From the NCBI RefSeq assembly GCF_934307085.1, contig NZ_CAKRCF010000026.1, forward strand, positions 1 through 44,455: 44,455 nt of DNA. Reading direction: 5' to 3'. The translations under genes were made by a program, and so were the position numbers. Positions 23,535 to 32,575 of the stretch are shown one piece after another. Each line of letters opens with the position of its first letter. The stretch's first letter is position 1. The notes beneath the pieces were generated by a model. That model searched no databases and had not been told where the DNA came from. It was given only the letters and a program-made list of their open reading frames with translations. Source of the stretch: an uncultured Anaerobutyricum sp. GTDB lineage: Bacteria > Bacillota > Clostridia > Lachnospirales > Lachnospiraceae.

Positions 23535-24473
23535 ATGGAATTGAATTATCAAGATTTAAAAAAATATATGACAATTGTATATGAATTAGAAGAAGAAATT
23601 CGTTTTCAAAATGAATTAATGGCAAAATTGCAACAGAAAATAAGTTCTCTCGGTATTTCACGGAATATTAATCCACCTAAAAAACCACCAACCAAAAAAA
23701 TTACAATACCAATATTTTTATCTGCACCAATTGCTATTTTAGCGGGTATAGGCTTGGTGATTTCATTGATTAGTTTTGTTCAAATTTTTTGGGAATTCGA
23801 TTTAAAACATATGTTTGCAGGTTGGATTGCATTGGTAGTATTTTTTTATATTGCTGGTTGGGCATTAGAGCAATGGGATAAGACATCAAAATATAATTCA
23901 CAATATAAGAGAGAGATGGATAAATATGATAGAGATTTAGAACATTATCAAGAAGAAATTCGTAAAAATAAATATAATCAGCAAAATGAAGAAAAACTTA
24001 AAAATAAATTAATTAATAATCTGATGGGGCTGCAAGCTGTGAATAAAGGAACTAAAGAATGTTTAGTTCGCTTTTATAATATGGAGATTATTATGCCAAA
24101 ATATCGAAATCTTATTGCTGTTAGTTCTTTTAAGGATTATCTGGATGAAGGTCGTTGCTATGAACTTTCTGGGCATGAAGGAGCTTATAATTTATATAAT
24201 ATCGAAGCAAGATTAGATAAAATAGTAACACAGCTTGATGCTGTTATTTCGAATTTGTCGGAGATAAAATATAATCAATATTCTCTTTATCAGGCAGTTA
24301 AAGAATCAGGAGAACGAACAAATTTGTATTATAGACAATGGGTGAGGTCTACTAATGATTTTGTGGATTCTTACAATAACAATACAAATATTACCAATTA
24401 TCGCTTGCAACGTATGAATAAAGAATTAGAATATCAAAACAAATTATTGCGCTCTAGGTACAGCTACTTATAA
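23535..24473 (+). CDS. Membrane protein with coiled coils
   Basis: 312 residues, AAAGGAGAAATTACAT before ATG 23535. The N-terminal coiled coil (about 8-40) leads to a Pro/Lys linker, two membrane helices (about 57-80 and 92-110), and a long helical region (about 115-310) with repeated coiled-coil heptads. There is no signal peptide and no catalytic motif. It resembles the general plan of membrane-bound scaffold proteins, but I do not recognise the family. It is a single gene between a terminator and the next unknown gene. Confidence 0.65.
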   Translation: MELNYQDLKKYMTIVYELEEEIRFQNELMAKLQQKISSLGISRNINPPKKPPTKKITIPIFLSAPIAILAGIGLVISLISFVQIFWEFDLKHMFAGWIALVVFFYIAGWALEQWDKTSKYNSQYKREMDKYDRDLEHYQEEIRKNKYNQQNEEKLKNKLINNLMGLQAVNKGTKECLVRFYNMEIIMPKYRNLIAVSSFKDYLDEGRCYELSGHEGAYNLYNIEARLDKIVTQLDAVISNLSEIKYNQYSLYQAVKESGERTNLYYRQWVRSTNDFVDSYNNNTNITNYRLQRMNKELEYQNKLLRSRYSYL

Positions 24474-24577
24474 TAATAATTTTGCCGTGGTAATGGAGAG
24501 CGGGTGTTGTGAATGAAATATAGCAGCATTTTTAAGTGATTATGATATAATAAACTAAAATGGGGAGAATAGGAAAA

Positions 24578-25129
24578 ATGAGTTTTAGAGATGAACTAAA
24601 TAGTATAAGACCAGATATGAAAATGATTTCTGAGCAGGAAATGTATGAGACAATTCTTCATGAAATATATGAGAAAATTAAAAATCAGATTAGAGAAGAT
24701 GCAAAAACAAAGGTATATAATAATATATTAACGGGAGTAGTGACTTCGTTAAATTGGCATGACTATAGAAAATGGGTGGATAGTAAAGAGTATAATCGAA
24801 TACAGGAGAAAGAATCTTTGCTATATGAAGAAGAAGAAAGCCAGTGTTTTTGTCTAAAAAAAAGAATAACAGAATGTACTGTTAAAAAATGTCTTTTTTC
24901 AAACTTTGCAAATGTAACTGTATCACTTAATTCTATTGGAAAAAAATATGTAGATGATTTAATAGAATTGGGGAGAGAGGATGGTATTTCTTTTAGCTTT
25001 AAACCAATTGTTCGGACTACTCGGTTCTCTAAATTGAATGTTCCTGAAAAGGTAAATCTGGATGATATACATTATAGAAAAGGTGAAACATATGGGGAAC
25101 TTGATATATATTATGAAGTTGAGCTGTAA
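24578..25129 (+). CDS. Hypothetical protein (183 aa)
   Basis: ATG 24578 follows AGGAAAA and GGGAGA; an in-frame ATG at 24560 lacks a ribosome binding site. The protein has a helical N-terminus (about 10-50), then a middle with ESQCFCLKKRITECTVKKC (cysteine-rich, maybe metal-binding), and a C-terminal beta-rich segment ending GELDIYYEVEL. It has no signal peptide. It is convergent with the primase-helicase gene. No family is recognised. Confidence 0.6.
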   Translation: MSFRDELNSIRPDMKMISEQEMYETILHEIYEKIKNQIREDAKTKVYNNILTGVVTSLNWHDYRKWVDSKEYNRIQEKESLLYEEEESQCFCLKKRITECTVKKCLFSNFANVTVSLNSIGKKYVDDLIELGREDGISFSFKPIVRTTRFSKLNVPEKVNLDDIHYRKGETYGELDIYYEVEL

Positions 25130-25184
25130 ATATTTATAATGGGATTTTGGAATTAGTTTTAATAAAAATTTTTTGTATGAGTAA

Positions 25185-25230
25185 AAAATATTGCCAGAAA
25201 CTTTTGAGAATTAGCCTCTGGCAATATTTT
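25185..25230. terminator. Bidirectional terminator between convergent genes
   Basis: AAAATATTGCCAGA (25185-25198) and TCTGGCAATATTTT (25217-25230) form a 14-bp stem with an 18-nt loop. A- and T-runs allow termination of the plus-strand gene ending at 25129 and of the primase-helicase gene ending at 25273. Confidence 0.8.
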
Positions 25231-25272
25231 ATTTCAAAAACATATGTTTAATTACAATATTTGTCGGTGTTC

Positions 25273-27870
25273 TTAGCTAAGAGCATCGGCATTTCCTTTT
25301 TTTAAATAATCTATTTTAGATAGTGTTGCCTGCTGACAGGGAAAATTAGAAAATAAATAGATTGTGCTATTTGTGCGGAGTAATCTTGAACGTCCTATAG
25401 CTTGTTCTAATTCTGTTGATATGAGGTAAAGCTGGATGTTACGCAGTATTTTATCTTCATATGACATCATTGGGAAATGGTATCCATTAAAATAGACTGT
25501 CCTACGTCGTAGAATTTGTTTGTGTAAATTTTTTCCGGTTCCATGTATATAACAGGCAGCTAGTTTATATACACTTTCAGGAAGATGATATGTTCCAACA
25601 ATAATTCCATCTTTTCCTGCGTAATAATCAATGCCTGCTACATTTCCAAAATGTAATGTATTATCTGAAAAATGGGATTCAAATTCTTTAAAGGTAATAG
25701 CATAATCATAATTGGGCACAAATTCTATTATTTTTTTAAAAAAGATAGAAGATGAGTGGAACTGCTTTCCTAATTCGTGAATTTTATTTCTACTGGTACT
25801 ATAGTGATAATATTGTATGAGATTCCCTTTGTATTGTGCCTCTGCAATTTCAGTGAATTTAATTATTCTATCAGGGAAAAAAGAGTCATATAAGTTTACA
25901 TTTAGTGTGGCAGAGAGTATAGTTACTTTTACCTTTTCCAGAGATAGAGGGAGCATATAGTAAATAGTTTCTTTTGTTTTGAAAAAAGCTTCTGCATGAA
26001 AAAGAGCATTTAGATTATCGTTAATATTCAATGAATCTAATTTTTCAATATTATTATATTCAGTAGCTAAACTGGGAAGGTAAGCATAGTGGTCGTTTTT
26101 TATATTTAAGATTTTTTTTATTTTGTTCTCCTGTTTTGGAGTAAAGATTTTATTATCAATGCCCTTTTTTAAAGAGTTTATGTGAACTGTTCCTGTACAA
26201 TGTAGCATATAATACAAAATATCTTCATCTATAATTATTTCATATTTTCTTAGGATAGCTTTTGGTAACTGTAAAAAACGAGAATGAGTCATGATTACAT
26301 TTCGGTGATTTTCATACAAAAACTTATGTGGATGTAAGTATAGTTCTATTAATTTAAAATCAGAATTATCATTATAAAATTCTTCCAATAGATGATTGGC
26401 GTATTTATTTAAACCTCGACAATACAATTCTTTTATTTTTATATATAACTCGTAAGAAATGGGCAAATCCTCTAATGAGGGGAAATTAGCGATATATGTA
26501 TCACCTATTTTTTTGTAAATTTCGGTTTTCAAACTGGTAGTTGGTACAGCAATTAAATATGGTTTATGATTCTTATAAATAGAATTTTTAATTATGTCAA
26601 CATATAACTTAGTTTTTCCTAAACCAGTCTGTGCTTTTATTAAATATATATTAGAGGTATTTTTTTTTAGTATTTTTTTTAATTTCCTTTCCATATCGTC
26701 ATATGAAGAATCTACAGAGACATATTCATGAGAATGATTTAATGGATATATGGATATATTTTCCTTGAGTGTTTCATATAAACTATAGTTGTGAGAGCAG
26801 GAGTCCTTATATTTACAAAAAGAACAATTTTGTGGATGATAGTCATGAGCTTTTGCGTATTCAATATCTATTAGCCATTTTATTTGATCTGAGTTGGGAT
26901 AATTCATATCATGAACTTTAAAGAATACTTTTTCCATTCCTTTGATATGGATTATGTTTAAAGCTAATGCAAATCGTTCATTATGTGTCAAATAAGTAGT
27001 GCCATTATAAAAATCATCCCACAATCTGCATATTCCACATATCTTCTGATTGTTTATATTTTCTAAGCGTGAAATTGTCATTTCACGCTTATTTTTTTGG
27101 TGTCTGGGGGTGGGTGCATCCCCCAGGCTAATGGATACCATTTGGGATTTTAGGGGGAGTTCTATATAAATAATATTAGAACTTCTCTTAAAATCCCCAG
27201 GTACGGAGTTGTCAAAACATTGCAGATTGAAAAGGGATTTTCCCATTAATTCAATCTGACATTCTTTAGAAATTTTTTGCTGCTTTTCGGAAAAATGTTT
27301 CATGTCATTTTTCCTCATAATTTTTTGGTAAGTGCAAGATAAATCATATACATTAAAAATCTGGTTGGGACTATCATTTATTTCAATAACTTCTTTTCCG
27401 CCAAAATAAAGTCTGGCAAGTTCAAAGCAGCTTAAATCAGCTTCCTTTGAAAATAAATTTTTTAATATCAGTAAAATAAATGTAGCGATGCGGCTGTCGG
27501 TGATTATTGATTCATGGCATAATACTATTCTGTATTTAGGTTTATCTGGCGTTGAACTTAGTGTGTAGTAAGAAAATAAAATAGGAATATGATATTCATT
27601 AAATTTATTTTTTATTATTTCATAGGGAATACCTTTATCGAAATCTAATGCAAATAACTGGCATTCTTTAAAATTTTTTTGTGTTCTTCTATCACTTGAA
27701 TAAGTACAAGGACTCCATGTACAACCATTAGAGCCAACTTTTTCAGCAATAGTTGAAATGTTACTAATAAATTCTTGTGAGGCTATTCGCTTGGATATAG
27801 CTCCAACATTTCTTTTAGCTTCTTCTTTTGAAGTAAAAGGTGTTTCATCTAATAAAATTTTTATATTCAC
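25273..27870 (-). CDS. Predicted primase-helicase fusion
   Basis: 865 residues; GTG start at 27870 with AAGGAGG 8 nt upstream. The N-terminal part (about 45-165) has D-x-D in FALDFDKG (Asp76, Asp78), then a YYTLSSTPDKPKYRIVL strand and ARLYFGGKE, a pattern like archaeo-eukaryotic primase (AEP) domains. Cysteines at 278, 281, 349, 352 and 358 could bind zinc or an iron-sulfur cluster. The C-terminal half is a superfamily 2-like helicase: Walker A KAQTGLGKT (412-420), DEAD-like DED (548-550), and motif VI EQAIGRSRLLR (822-832). It may start replication of the excised element. The primase half is inferred from motif order, not proven. Confidence 0.65.
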   Translation of the reverse strand: MNIKILLDETPFTSKEEAKRNVGAISKRIASQEFISNISTIAEKVGSNGCTWSPCTYSSDRRTQKNFKECQLFALDFDKGIPYEIIKNKFNEYHIPILFSYYTLSSTPDKPKYRIVLCHESIITDSRIATFILLILKNLFSKEADLSCFELARLYFGGKEVIEINDSPNQIFNVYDLSCTYQKIMRKNDMKHFSEKQQKISKECQIELMGKSLFNLQCFDNSVPGDFKRSSNIIYIELPLKSQMVSISLGDAPTPRHQKNKREMTISRLENINNQKICGICRLWDDFYNGTTYLTHNERFALALNIIHIKGMEKVFFKVHDMNYPNSDQIKWLIDIEYAKAHDYHPQNCSFCKYKDSCSHNYSLYETLKENISIYPLNHSHEYVSVDSSYDDMERKLKKILKKNTSNIYLIKAQTGLGKTKLYVDIIKNSIYKNHKPYLIAVPTTSLKTEIYKKIGDTYIANFPSLEDLPISYELYIKIKELYCRGLNKYANHLLEEFYNDNSDFKLIELYLHPHKFLYENHRNVIMTHSRFLQLPKAILRKYEIIIDEDILYYMLHCTGTVHINSLKKGIDNKIFTPKQENKIKKILNIKNDHYAYLPSLATEYNNIEKLDSLNINDNLNALFHAEAFFKTKETIYYMLPLSLEKVKVTILSATLNVNLYDSFFPDRIIKFTEIAEAQYKGNLIQYYHYSTSRNKIHELGKQFHSSSIFFKKIIEFVPNYDYAITFKEFESHFSDNTLHFGNVAGIDYYAGKDGIIVGTYHLPESVYKLAACYIHGTGKNLHKQILRRRTVYFNGYHFPMMSYEDKILRNIQLYLISTELEQAIGRSRLLRTNSTIYLFSNFPCQQATLSKIDYLKKGNADALS

Positions 27871-27984
27871 GAGTATTACCTCCTTATATTTTTTAGAAAG
27901 ATGTTGGGAGATATATTATTTTTTATTAAAACTGGGAAAATACTTTTTTCTTTTATTTTTTTCAACATGGGAAAAGGATGTAGA

Positions 27985-28099
27985 TAGTTATACAGGGCAA
28001 CTTGTCGGAATTGCACGAGGAACGTACTATAAATATAAGAGAGAAATAAAAGAGGGGGTTGATAAAAACTATGATGTAAAATATTATGGAAGGTGCTAA
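27985..28099 (+). pseudogene. 3' fragment of a serine resolvase gene
   Basis: The frame QLVGIARGTYYKYKREIKEG matches QLIGIARGTYYKYKREIKDG of the resolvase at 7741-8430, with about 56 nearly identical bases (27998-28053 against 8362-8417). The fragment lacks the catalytic domain and continues to a stop at 28097-28099. It is a remnant of a second copy of the resolvase gene, or the end of a recombined one. Confidence 0.75.
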
Positions 28100-28142
28100 G
28101 ATTAATATAAAATAAACTAGCAAAAAAGAAAGGAGAATGTCC

Positions 28143-28253
28143 GTGGAAATTCCAAAAAACTTAAAAGATATAGTATATGCAAAAAGAATTTTTTTATTTT
28201 GTTCGGAATATGGGCGATGCTCCCATGTTGCAAAAAAAATTAGACATGATTAG
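28143..28253 (+). CDS. Possible 36-aa ORF
   Basis: GTG 28143 with AAAGGAGA upstream; the product of 36 residues starts MEIPKNLKDIVYAKRIFLFC. It has a good ribosome binding site but no recognisable family. It could be the start of a larger decayed gene. Confidence 0.3.
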   Translation: MEIPKNLKDIVYAKRIFLFCSEYGRCSHVAKKIRHD

Positions 28254-28290
28254 GATTATGTGATTTAATAAAGAAAAGTAATGGGGGTAC

Positions 28291-29502
28291 ATGAGAATGA
28301 CATTTAATATGTGGATAAAAAAACAAAAGGATATATACGGAGAGTTACAAAATCAACAATATGATTCACCCAAAAAGCAATGGGAGTTTTTTGATAATAG
28401 AATAAATTGTGTACTTGGAACAGCTAGGCACTCTGAACAATCGTATGAAGGTATGTTTCAAGAAAATAAGGATAGCAGGAATAATAGCAAGAAGGAAGAA
28501 GAGGCAAAAAGGGGACGCAAACATTTAGATGAAGATATAGAATTTGGAGAGGAAGAACAGAAATTTTTTAGAAAGATATTTGAAATGTTTCCTACCAGTG
28601 AAAAATTGACGTTAATAGAAGAGGATAAATGGGAGGAATTTGACATAGAGGATAGATTAGAATTATTTAATATTGCAGTAGATATGTTGGAAAATAATGG
28701 ATATTGGTTTCCGCTTAGTTTTGGTAACTGGGATTTATGTAATCAATGGGCTGGTGGTAAATATCAATGCAAAGAAGATGAGTTAGAAGCAAAGTTATTT
28801 TTTCCACATATGTATAGAATTAAAAGTAAATTAATAGAATTAAAAGGAGAAATGCTTCAATATTCAGAATTAAATAAAGATAAATTGATAGATGAAGAAA
28901 AAGAATTTGAACAAGATTTAGATAGGTATTTATCTATATTAGATAGCAGAGCAACAGAGATGAGCTTTATTCAGAGAGTAAATAAAAAAATAGCGAAAAT
29001 ACAACAGTTACGGTGTGGTTTATTTAGAGAAGAAAGACTTAGAGAAGAAACAGATGAGAGAGAAATAATTACAGAGGAAGATAGATACTTCGAAGCTGGC
29101 TTGGATAGATATTTAAATTGGCTAGATGAAGATAAAAATGGGATTGATTATGCTCGAAGAATTATAAATAAAATAGAATATATTGAAAAAATGTGGAGTA
29201 TATATGATGTGAGGTATAGCAGTGCGCAAATAAATAAAAATTTAGATATTTCAGAACTAAAAATAACAATACCAGAGGTTATACTCGAAGCAAATGAAGA
29301 TATATATAATAGATACTGTAAACTGGGTGAAAAGATGGAGCAAGATAGCAAGGAAGATGATGTTTTTGAAGAAAAATTAAAAGAGTATATAGAACTTCTT
29401 CGTAAAGCAGGTGAAAGGCAGAGGTTTGGAAAAGAGTATATAGAAGAGACGGCAAAAAAATATGCAAAGAAATTTAATAAAAATGTTAATATAAAAAATT
29501 AG
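28291..29502 (+). CDS. Hypothetical helical protein with internal repeats
   Basis: 403 residues; a second in-frame ATG at 28297 has better spacing from GGGGGT, so either start is possible. The protein is Glu/Lys-rich and mostly helical. Three segments share a layout: around 197-240 (DLDRYLSILDSRATEMSF), 260-300 (GLDRYLNWLDEDKNGIDY) and 355-398 (KLKEYIELLRKAGERQRF). This suggests a roughly 60- to 90-residue helical repeat. There is no signal peptide, membrane helix or catalytic motif. The family is not recognised. A terminator follows at 29523-29567. Confidence 0.6.
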   Translation: MRMTFNMWIKKQKDIYGELQNQQYDSPKKQWEFFDNRINCVLGTARHSEQSYEGMFQENKDSRNNSKKEEEAKRGRKHLDEDIEFGEEEQKFFRKIFEMFPTSEKLTLIEEDKWEEFDIEDRLELFNIAVDMLENNGYWFPLSFGNWDLCNQWAGGKYQCKEDELEAKLFFPHMYRIKSKLIELKGEMLQYSELNKDKLIDEEKEFEQDLDRYLSILDSRATEMSFIQRVNKKIAKIQQLRCGLFREERLREETDEREIITEEDRYFEAGLDRYLNWLDEDKNGIDYARRIINKIEYIEKMWSIYDVRYSSAQINKNLDISELKITIPEVILEANEDIYNRYCKLGEKMEQDSKEDDVFEEKLKEYIELLRKAGERQRFGKEYIEETAKKYAKKFNKNVNIKN

Positions 29503-29522
29503 TTAGTAAAAAACAGTACATG

Positions 29523-29567
29523 GAAATCATATCTTAGAGTTGAAACTGAGATATGATTTCTTTTTTT
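29523..29567 (+). terminator. Intrinsic terminator
   Basis: GAAATCATATCT (29523-29534) and AGATATGATTTC (29549-29560) form a 12-bp stem followed by TTTTTTTG. It ends the gene at 28291-29502. Confidence 0.75.
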
Positions 29568-29705
29568 GTGTAAAATTATTTATTATATCATAAAAATAAA
29601 AAAATAAAAATAGGTAAATTCGATAATGCAGAAATTAACTTTTTAAGAATTTTTTTGTGATTAAAGAACCGATAATATAGAGACAGCTTCAAAATACAGA
29701 GGAGC

Positions 29706-29718
29706 GGTATCAGATACC
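29706..29718 (+). promoter_or_regulatory. Short palindrome upstream of a coiled-coil gene
   Basis: GGTATCAGATACC is a 13-bp inverted repeat with a central A, about 45 nt before the ATG at 29765. It could be an operator or a small hairpin in the leader. Confidence 0.35.
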
Positions 29719-29764
29719 TTGGACTGACGAGTTCAAAAGAGTTTAGTTTTAGGAGGATTTTAAA

Positions 29765-30388
29765 ATGTTAAAGAGAGTATTAAATACAGAGCTGGAGAAA
29801 AAAGTATTCGAAGATGAAATGATGGAGAAACTTAGTGTTGTTCCAGCGGAGTATGAGGTTTACGAAGAATATGCTTCATGGCAAGAGAACTTCGATAAAG
29901 ATTTCTTCACTTATTGCAACAAAACTCCGTTGCTAGTAGATGCAGATGAAGCATCGTATGACGAGTCAGAGGAAAATGTGGGCGTGCCAAATTGTAAGGA
30001 AAAGAGTTTAGAAACATTTATGGCAGAAAGTCAGGAGGAGATTAATAAGAAAAAGCTGGAAGAGGCAAGAATTAAATACCATTATAAATGGAGTACACAG
30101 TATATCAGAAAGCTAGAGGCGGAGAATCACAGAATAAGACAAAATAATTGCCGCTTGGCTCGAAGAAACGAACGGTTGGAAGAGAAAAACCAAAATTTGT
30201 TAAGCGAGTGCAAAGATTTAAGGAAAGAGAATAAGTCTAAAAAAGAAAAATTGAAAAGACAAAAGCAGGTCTTAAAAAAATACAGGAAGACAGTCTTCAA
30301 GAATATTAAGAACGGCAAGTGGGATAACAAAAGAAGCCGTAGACTGATAAGTAAGCAGGATGTGGATGATTTGTTACTGTTATTGTGA
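29765..30388 (+). CDS. Hypothetical coiled-coil protein
   Basis: 207 residues, AGGAGG 8 nt upstream of ATG 29765. The N-terminal half is acidic; from about residue 90 to 185 it is a long Lys/Arg/Glu coiled coil (KLEAENHRIRQNNCRLARRN, then KSKKEKLKRQKQVLKKYRKT). The final 20 residues are basic, then SKQDVDDLLLLL. It has no signal peptide. The basic coiled coil could bind DNA or RNA, but the family is not recognised. Confidence 0.6.
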   Translation: MLKRVLNTELEKKVFEDEMMEKLSVVPAEYEVYEEYASWQENFDKDFFTYCNKTPLLVDADEASYDESEENVGVPNCKEKSLETFMAESQEEINKKKLEEARIKYHYKWSTQYIRKLEAENHRIRQNNCRLARRNERLEEKNQNLLSECKDLRKENKSKKEKLKRQKQVLKKYRKTVFKNIKNGKWDNKRSRRLISKQDVDDLLLLL

Positions 30389-30410
30389 TTTTTATTGTTA
30401 CATAAAAGAG

Positions 30411-30433
30411 GCTGCGGGCTATTAGCCCGCAGC
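30411..30433 (+). repeat. GC-rich perfect hairpin without a T-run
   Basis: GCTGCGGGCT (30411-30420), ATT, AGCCCGCAGC (30424-30433) form a perfect 10-bp stem with a 3-nt loop in an AT-rich region. No T-run follows, so it is not a standard intrinsic terminator. It could be an mRNA stabiliser, a processing site or a protein-binding palindrome. Confidence 0.6.
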
Positions 30434-30477
30434 ATTGAGAGTCGCGTGAAAGAAAAAATAAAAGGAGAATAATCATA

Positions 30478-32085
30478 ATGAATTTTAGTTTTGTACCGAA
30501 CCAGGGTTTAATGGTAGATGGAAGATATATAACAGAATTTGATGTAAAGGTGAATCGAATCTTCTATTACATAGAGGAGGATGAGAGTAAAAAGAACCAT
30601 ATGGAGTATGAATTAGTGGCAAAAATGCTTGATGGGACAGAATTATCTCCCCGTCGGGTAAAAAAACTTAATAACCTGTCGTACTTTACTCTGTGGACAG
30701 AGATTATGGATGCTGGATTAGATAGATGGGAAAGGCAGATGCTTTTATTACGTTTACAGACATCCTGTAAGGACGCAAAGCAGGTTAAGATGTATCATAT
30801 AACTTCTAATGGGTACCAGAGATTAGAAGTTGGTAAAGATATATTCATTGCCGGTGATTATACATATATGTCAAATCAGGATGGGATACAGATTGAAGTT
30901 GACGAAAATGTTAAACAAATGAAATGGAAAAATAAGGTACGATTAGCAGATAAGAAAAATGCTGATAGAAATGAAGAAGATTACCTGACAGTATCACAGG
31001 GAGCCAGTGAAATCTTATTTACAGCGGTTTTATTATCAGCTATAAAATTCTTATTTATAAAAGCAGGTTTTAATCCGGCAGTGTGCATCAATCTTTATGG
31101 AAAAACAGGAAGTTATAAGACCGCTTTAACGCAGGCGATGATGTATATGGAAAATCCTTCGCAGTTCATGTGTAGTTTGGTAAATGACCAAAAGAAGATG
31201 GCGGTGAAGAAAGTACAACAATGTTATGGATTTCCTATGGTATTGGAAGATTATCACCCTGCGGCAACTGGTTACGATTATAAACGGCAGATTTCTATGA
31301 TGGATGCAGTGGTACGTCATATAGAGAGTAATCCTCAAAGTGCAGTTGTGTTTATTACATCAGAATTTCTTGATGGAGTAGAAAGTTTACAGGCAAGAAC
31401 CCTTCAGATAGAGGCTCAAAATGTAGACTTGAAAACTCTTACTAAAATTCAGCAGGAGCAGACGATGGCAACTATTGTAATGAATTTTTTGGATAAATTA
31501 TTAGGAAACATGAAAGATGCAATAGAAACCATTCAGACTCAGTATAAGGCTTTAAGCAGGCATGGAGAGCAGTCTATGCGAATTGAGGAAAGCATAGTTT
31601 TTCTTAAAATAACAGCTATTTTATATGGAAAATATGTGGACAATAGTGACAAATTAAAACTTAAATCTAAATTGGATAAAGCACTTACACTTCAAAAGGA
31701 GAAGCAGAAGTTACATTTAGAACAGCTTGGTATGTCAGAGAAAGATAGGGTTATCAAAGCGGTTTACGAATTAATAGATGATGAGAAGCTATATAAAAAA
31801 TGTAGTTATAAAAATAAAGCATTATATAGAGGAGAAGCAGATGAAATGTTGGTTAGTAATAGAGGTGTATTTCTTAGTAGAAAAGCATTAGTTTATGGTC
31901 TTAAAAGGCATAATTGTACAGGTATTAGTGTAAAGAGGATTATTTTAGCATTATCGCAGATGGAGCTTTTAGATGAGGACCGTGGAGGGACACATACTAC
32001 AAAAATACAAAATGTGCGGGCATATTGCATTTTATATAATGAGTTGAAAGAACGGTATGAGGAATTAAGAGGTACAGAGGAATAA
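30478..32085 (+). CDS. P-loop ATPase, possibly primase/helicase-associated
   Basis: 535 residues, AAAAGGAGAATAATCATA before ATG 30478. The Walker A-like motif is LYGKTGSYKTAL (GKTGSYKT at 208-215), with VLEDYH (255-260) as a possible Walker B, then a region with SAVVFITSEF. The C-terminal part is helical. The order resembles DUF927/VirE-type helicase-like proteins of phages and plasmids, but catalytic residues are not clear. It lies between the coiled-coil gene and the recombinase genes and may help replication of the excised element. Confidence 0.55.
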   Translation: MNFSFVPNQGLMVDGRYITEFDVKVNRIFYYIEEDESKKNHMEYELVAKMLDGTELSPRRVKKLNNLSYFTLWTEIMDAGLDRWERQMLLLRLQTSCKDAKQVKMYHITSNGYQRLEVGKDIFIAGDYTYMSNQDGIQIEVDENVKQMKWKNKVRLADKKNADRNEEDYLTVSQGASEILFTAVLLSAIKFLFIKAGFNPAVCINLYGKTGSYKTALTQAMMYMENPSQFMCSLVNDQKKMAVKKVQQCYGFPMVLEDYHPAATGYDYKRQISMMDAVVRHIESNPQSAVVFITSEFLDGVESLQARTLQIEAQNVDLKTLTKIQQEQTMATIVMNFLDKLLGNMKDAIETIQTQYKALSRHGEQSMRIEESIVFLKITAILYGKYVDNSDKLKLKSKLDKALTLQKEKQKLHLEQLGMSEKDRVIKAVYELIDDEKLYKKCSYKNKALYRGEADEMLVSNRGVFLSRKALVYGLKRHNCTGISVKRIILALSQMELLDEDRGGTHTTKIQNVRAYCILYNELKERYEELRGTEE

Positions 32086-32135
32086 GACCGCTGTAGGTAA
32101 AATAAGGAGCGGTAATTATATATTATCCTTCTGAA

Positions 32136-32185
32136 AGATTCATAGGAGACTATATACCTTCTGATATATGGTTACCTATGAATCT
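32136..32185 (+). repeat. Structured inverted repeat before the recombinase genes
   Basis: AGATTCATAGG (32136-32146) pairs perfectly with CCTATGAATCT (32175-32185), with further TATAT/ATATA pairing inside. A second small inverted repeat, CTGTAT with ATACAG, follows within 32200-32235. The region could be a recombinase-binding site, an operator or a folded leader. Confidence 0.5.
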
Positions 32186-32277
32186 ATCATTTATCGAAAT
32201 CAAGTGTCTGTATAGCTTAAAACGATACAGTCATAAGACAACTCATGATTTCAATACGATGTATAGGAGGTTTTTGT

Positions 32278-32574
32278 ATGAATCAGACAACAAAGCGAAG
32301 TAAAGAATTAAAAGAAGTCCATGTAGGTAGAAATGAAGTAGCTAAGTCAGTTACAGGTATTTCTTTAGAAGCTCCAAAGTATTCCTGTATAGAAACAAAA
32401 CAGGATGGTGTAAAAGTTATCTTGGAGTTTCCAGAGTTTGATGAGACAAGGGAACGGACAGAGGCAGGATACCATCAAATGGAGATTCAAAAAGAAGTAA
32501 ATAATGTACTGTCTCATACATTAAGGGAGCAGATTAAAAATCATCAGATTTATCATGTAGAAAGGATTTCCTAA
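32278..32574 (+). CDS. Small protein (98 aa) upstream of the recombinase
   Basis: ATG 32278 with AGGAGG upstream; the longer frame from 32245 lacks a ribosome binding site. The sequence is acidic in the middle (ILEFPEFDETRERTEAG), with helical ends and no signal peptide. It ends 1 nt before the recombinase ATG, so the two are translated together. A role as a recombination directionality factor or partner is plausible from position only. Confidence 0.6.
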   Translation: MNQTTKRSKELKEVHVGRNEVAKSVTGISLEAPKYSCIETKQDGVKVILEFPEFDETRERTEAGYHQMEIQKEVNNVLSHTLREQIKNHQIYHVERIS

Positions 32575-32575
32575 G

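Noticed and set aside
27758..27984. Plus-strand start of the frame carrying the resolvase fragment
   Set aside because: It lies within the antisense of the primase-helicase start; only the 3' part has homology.
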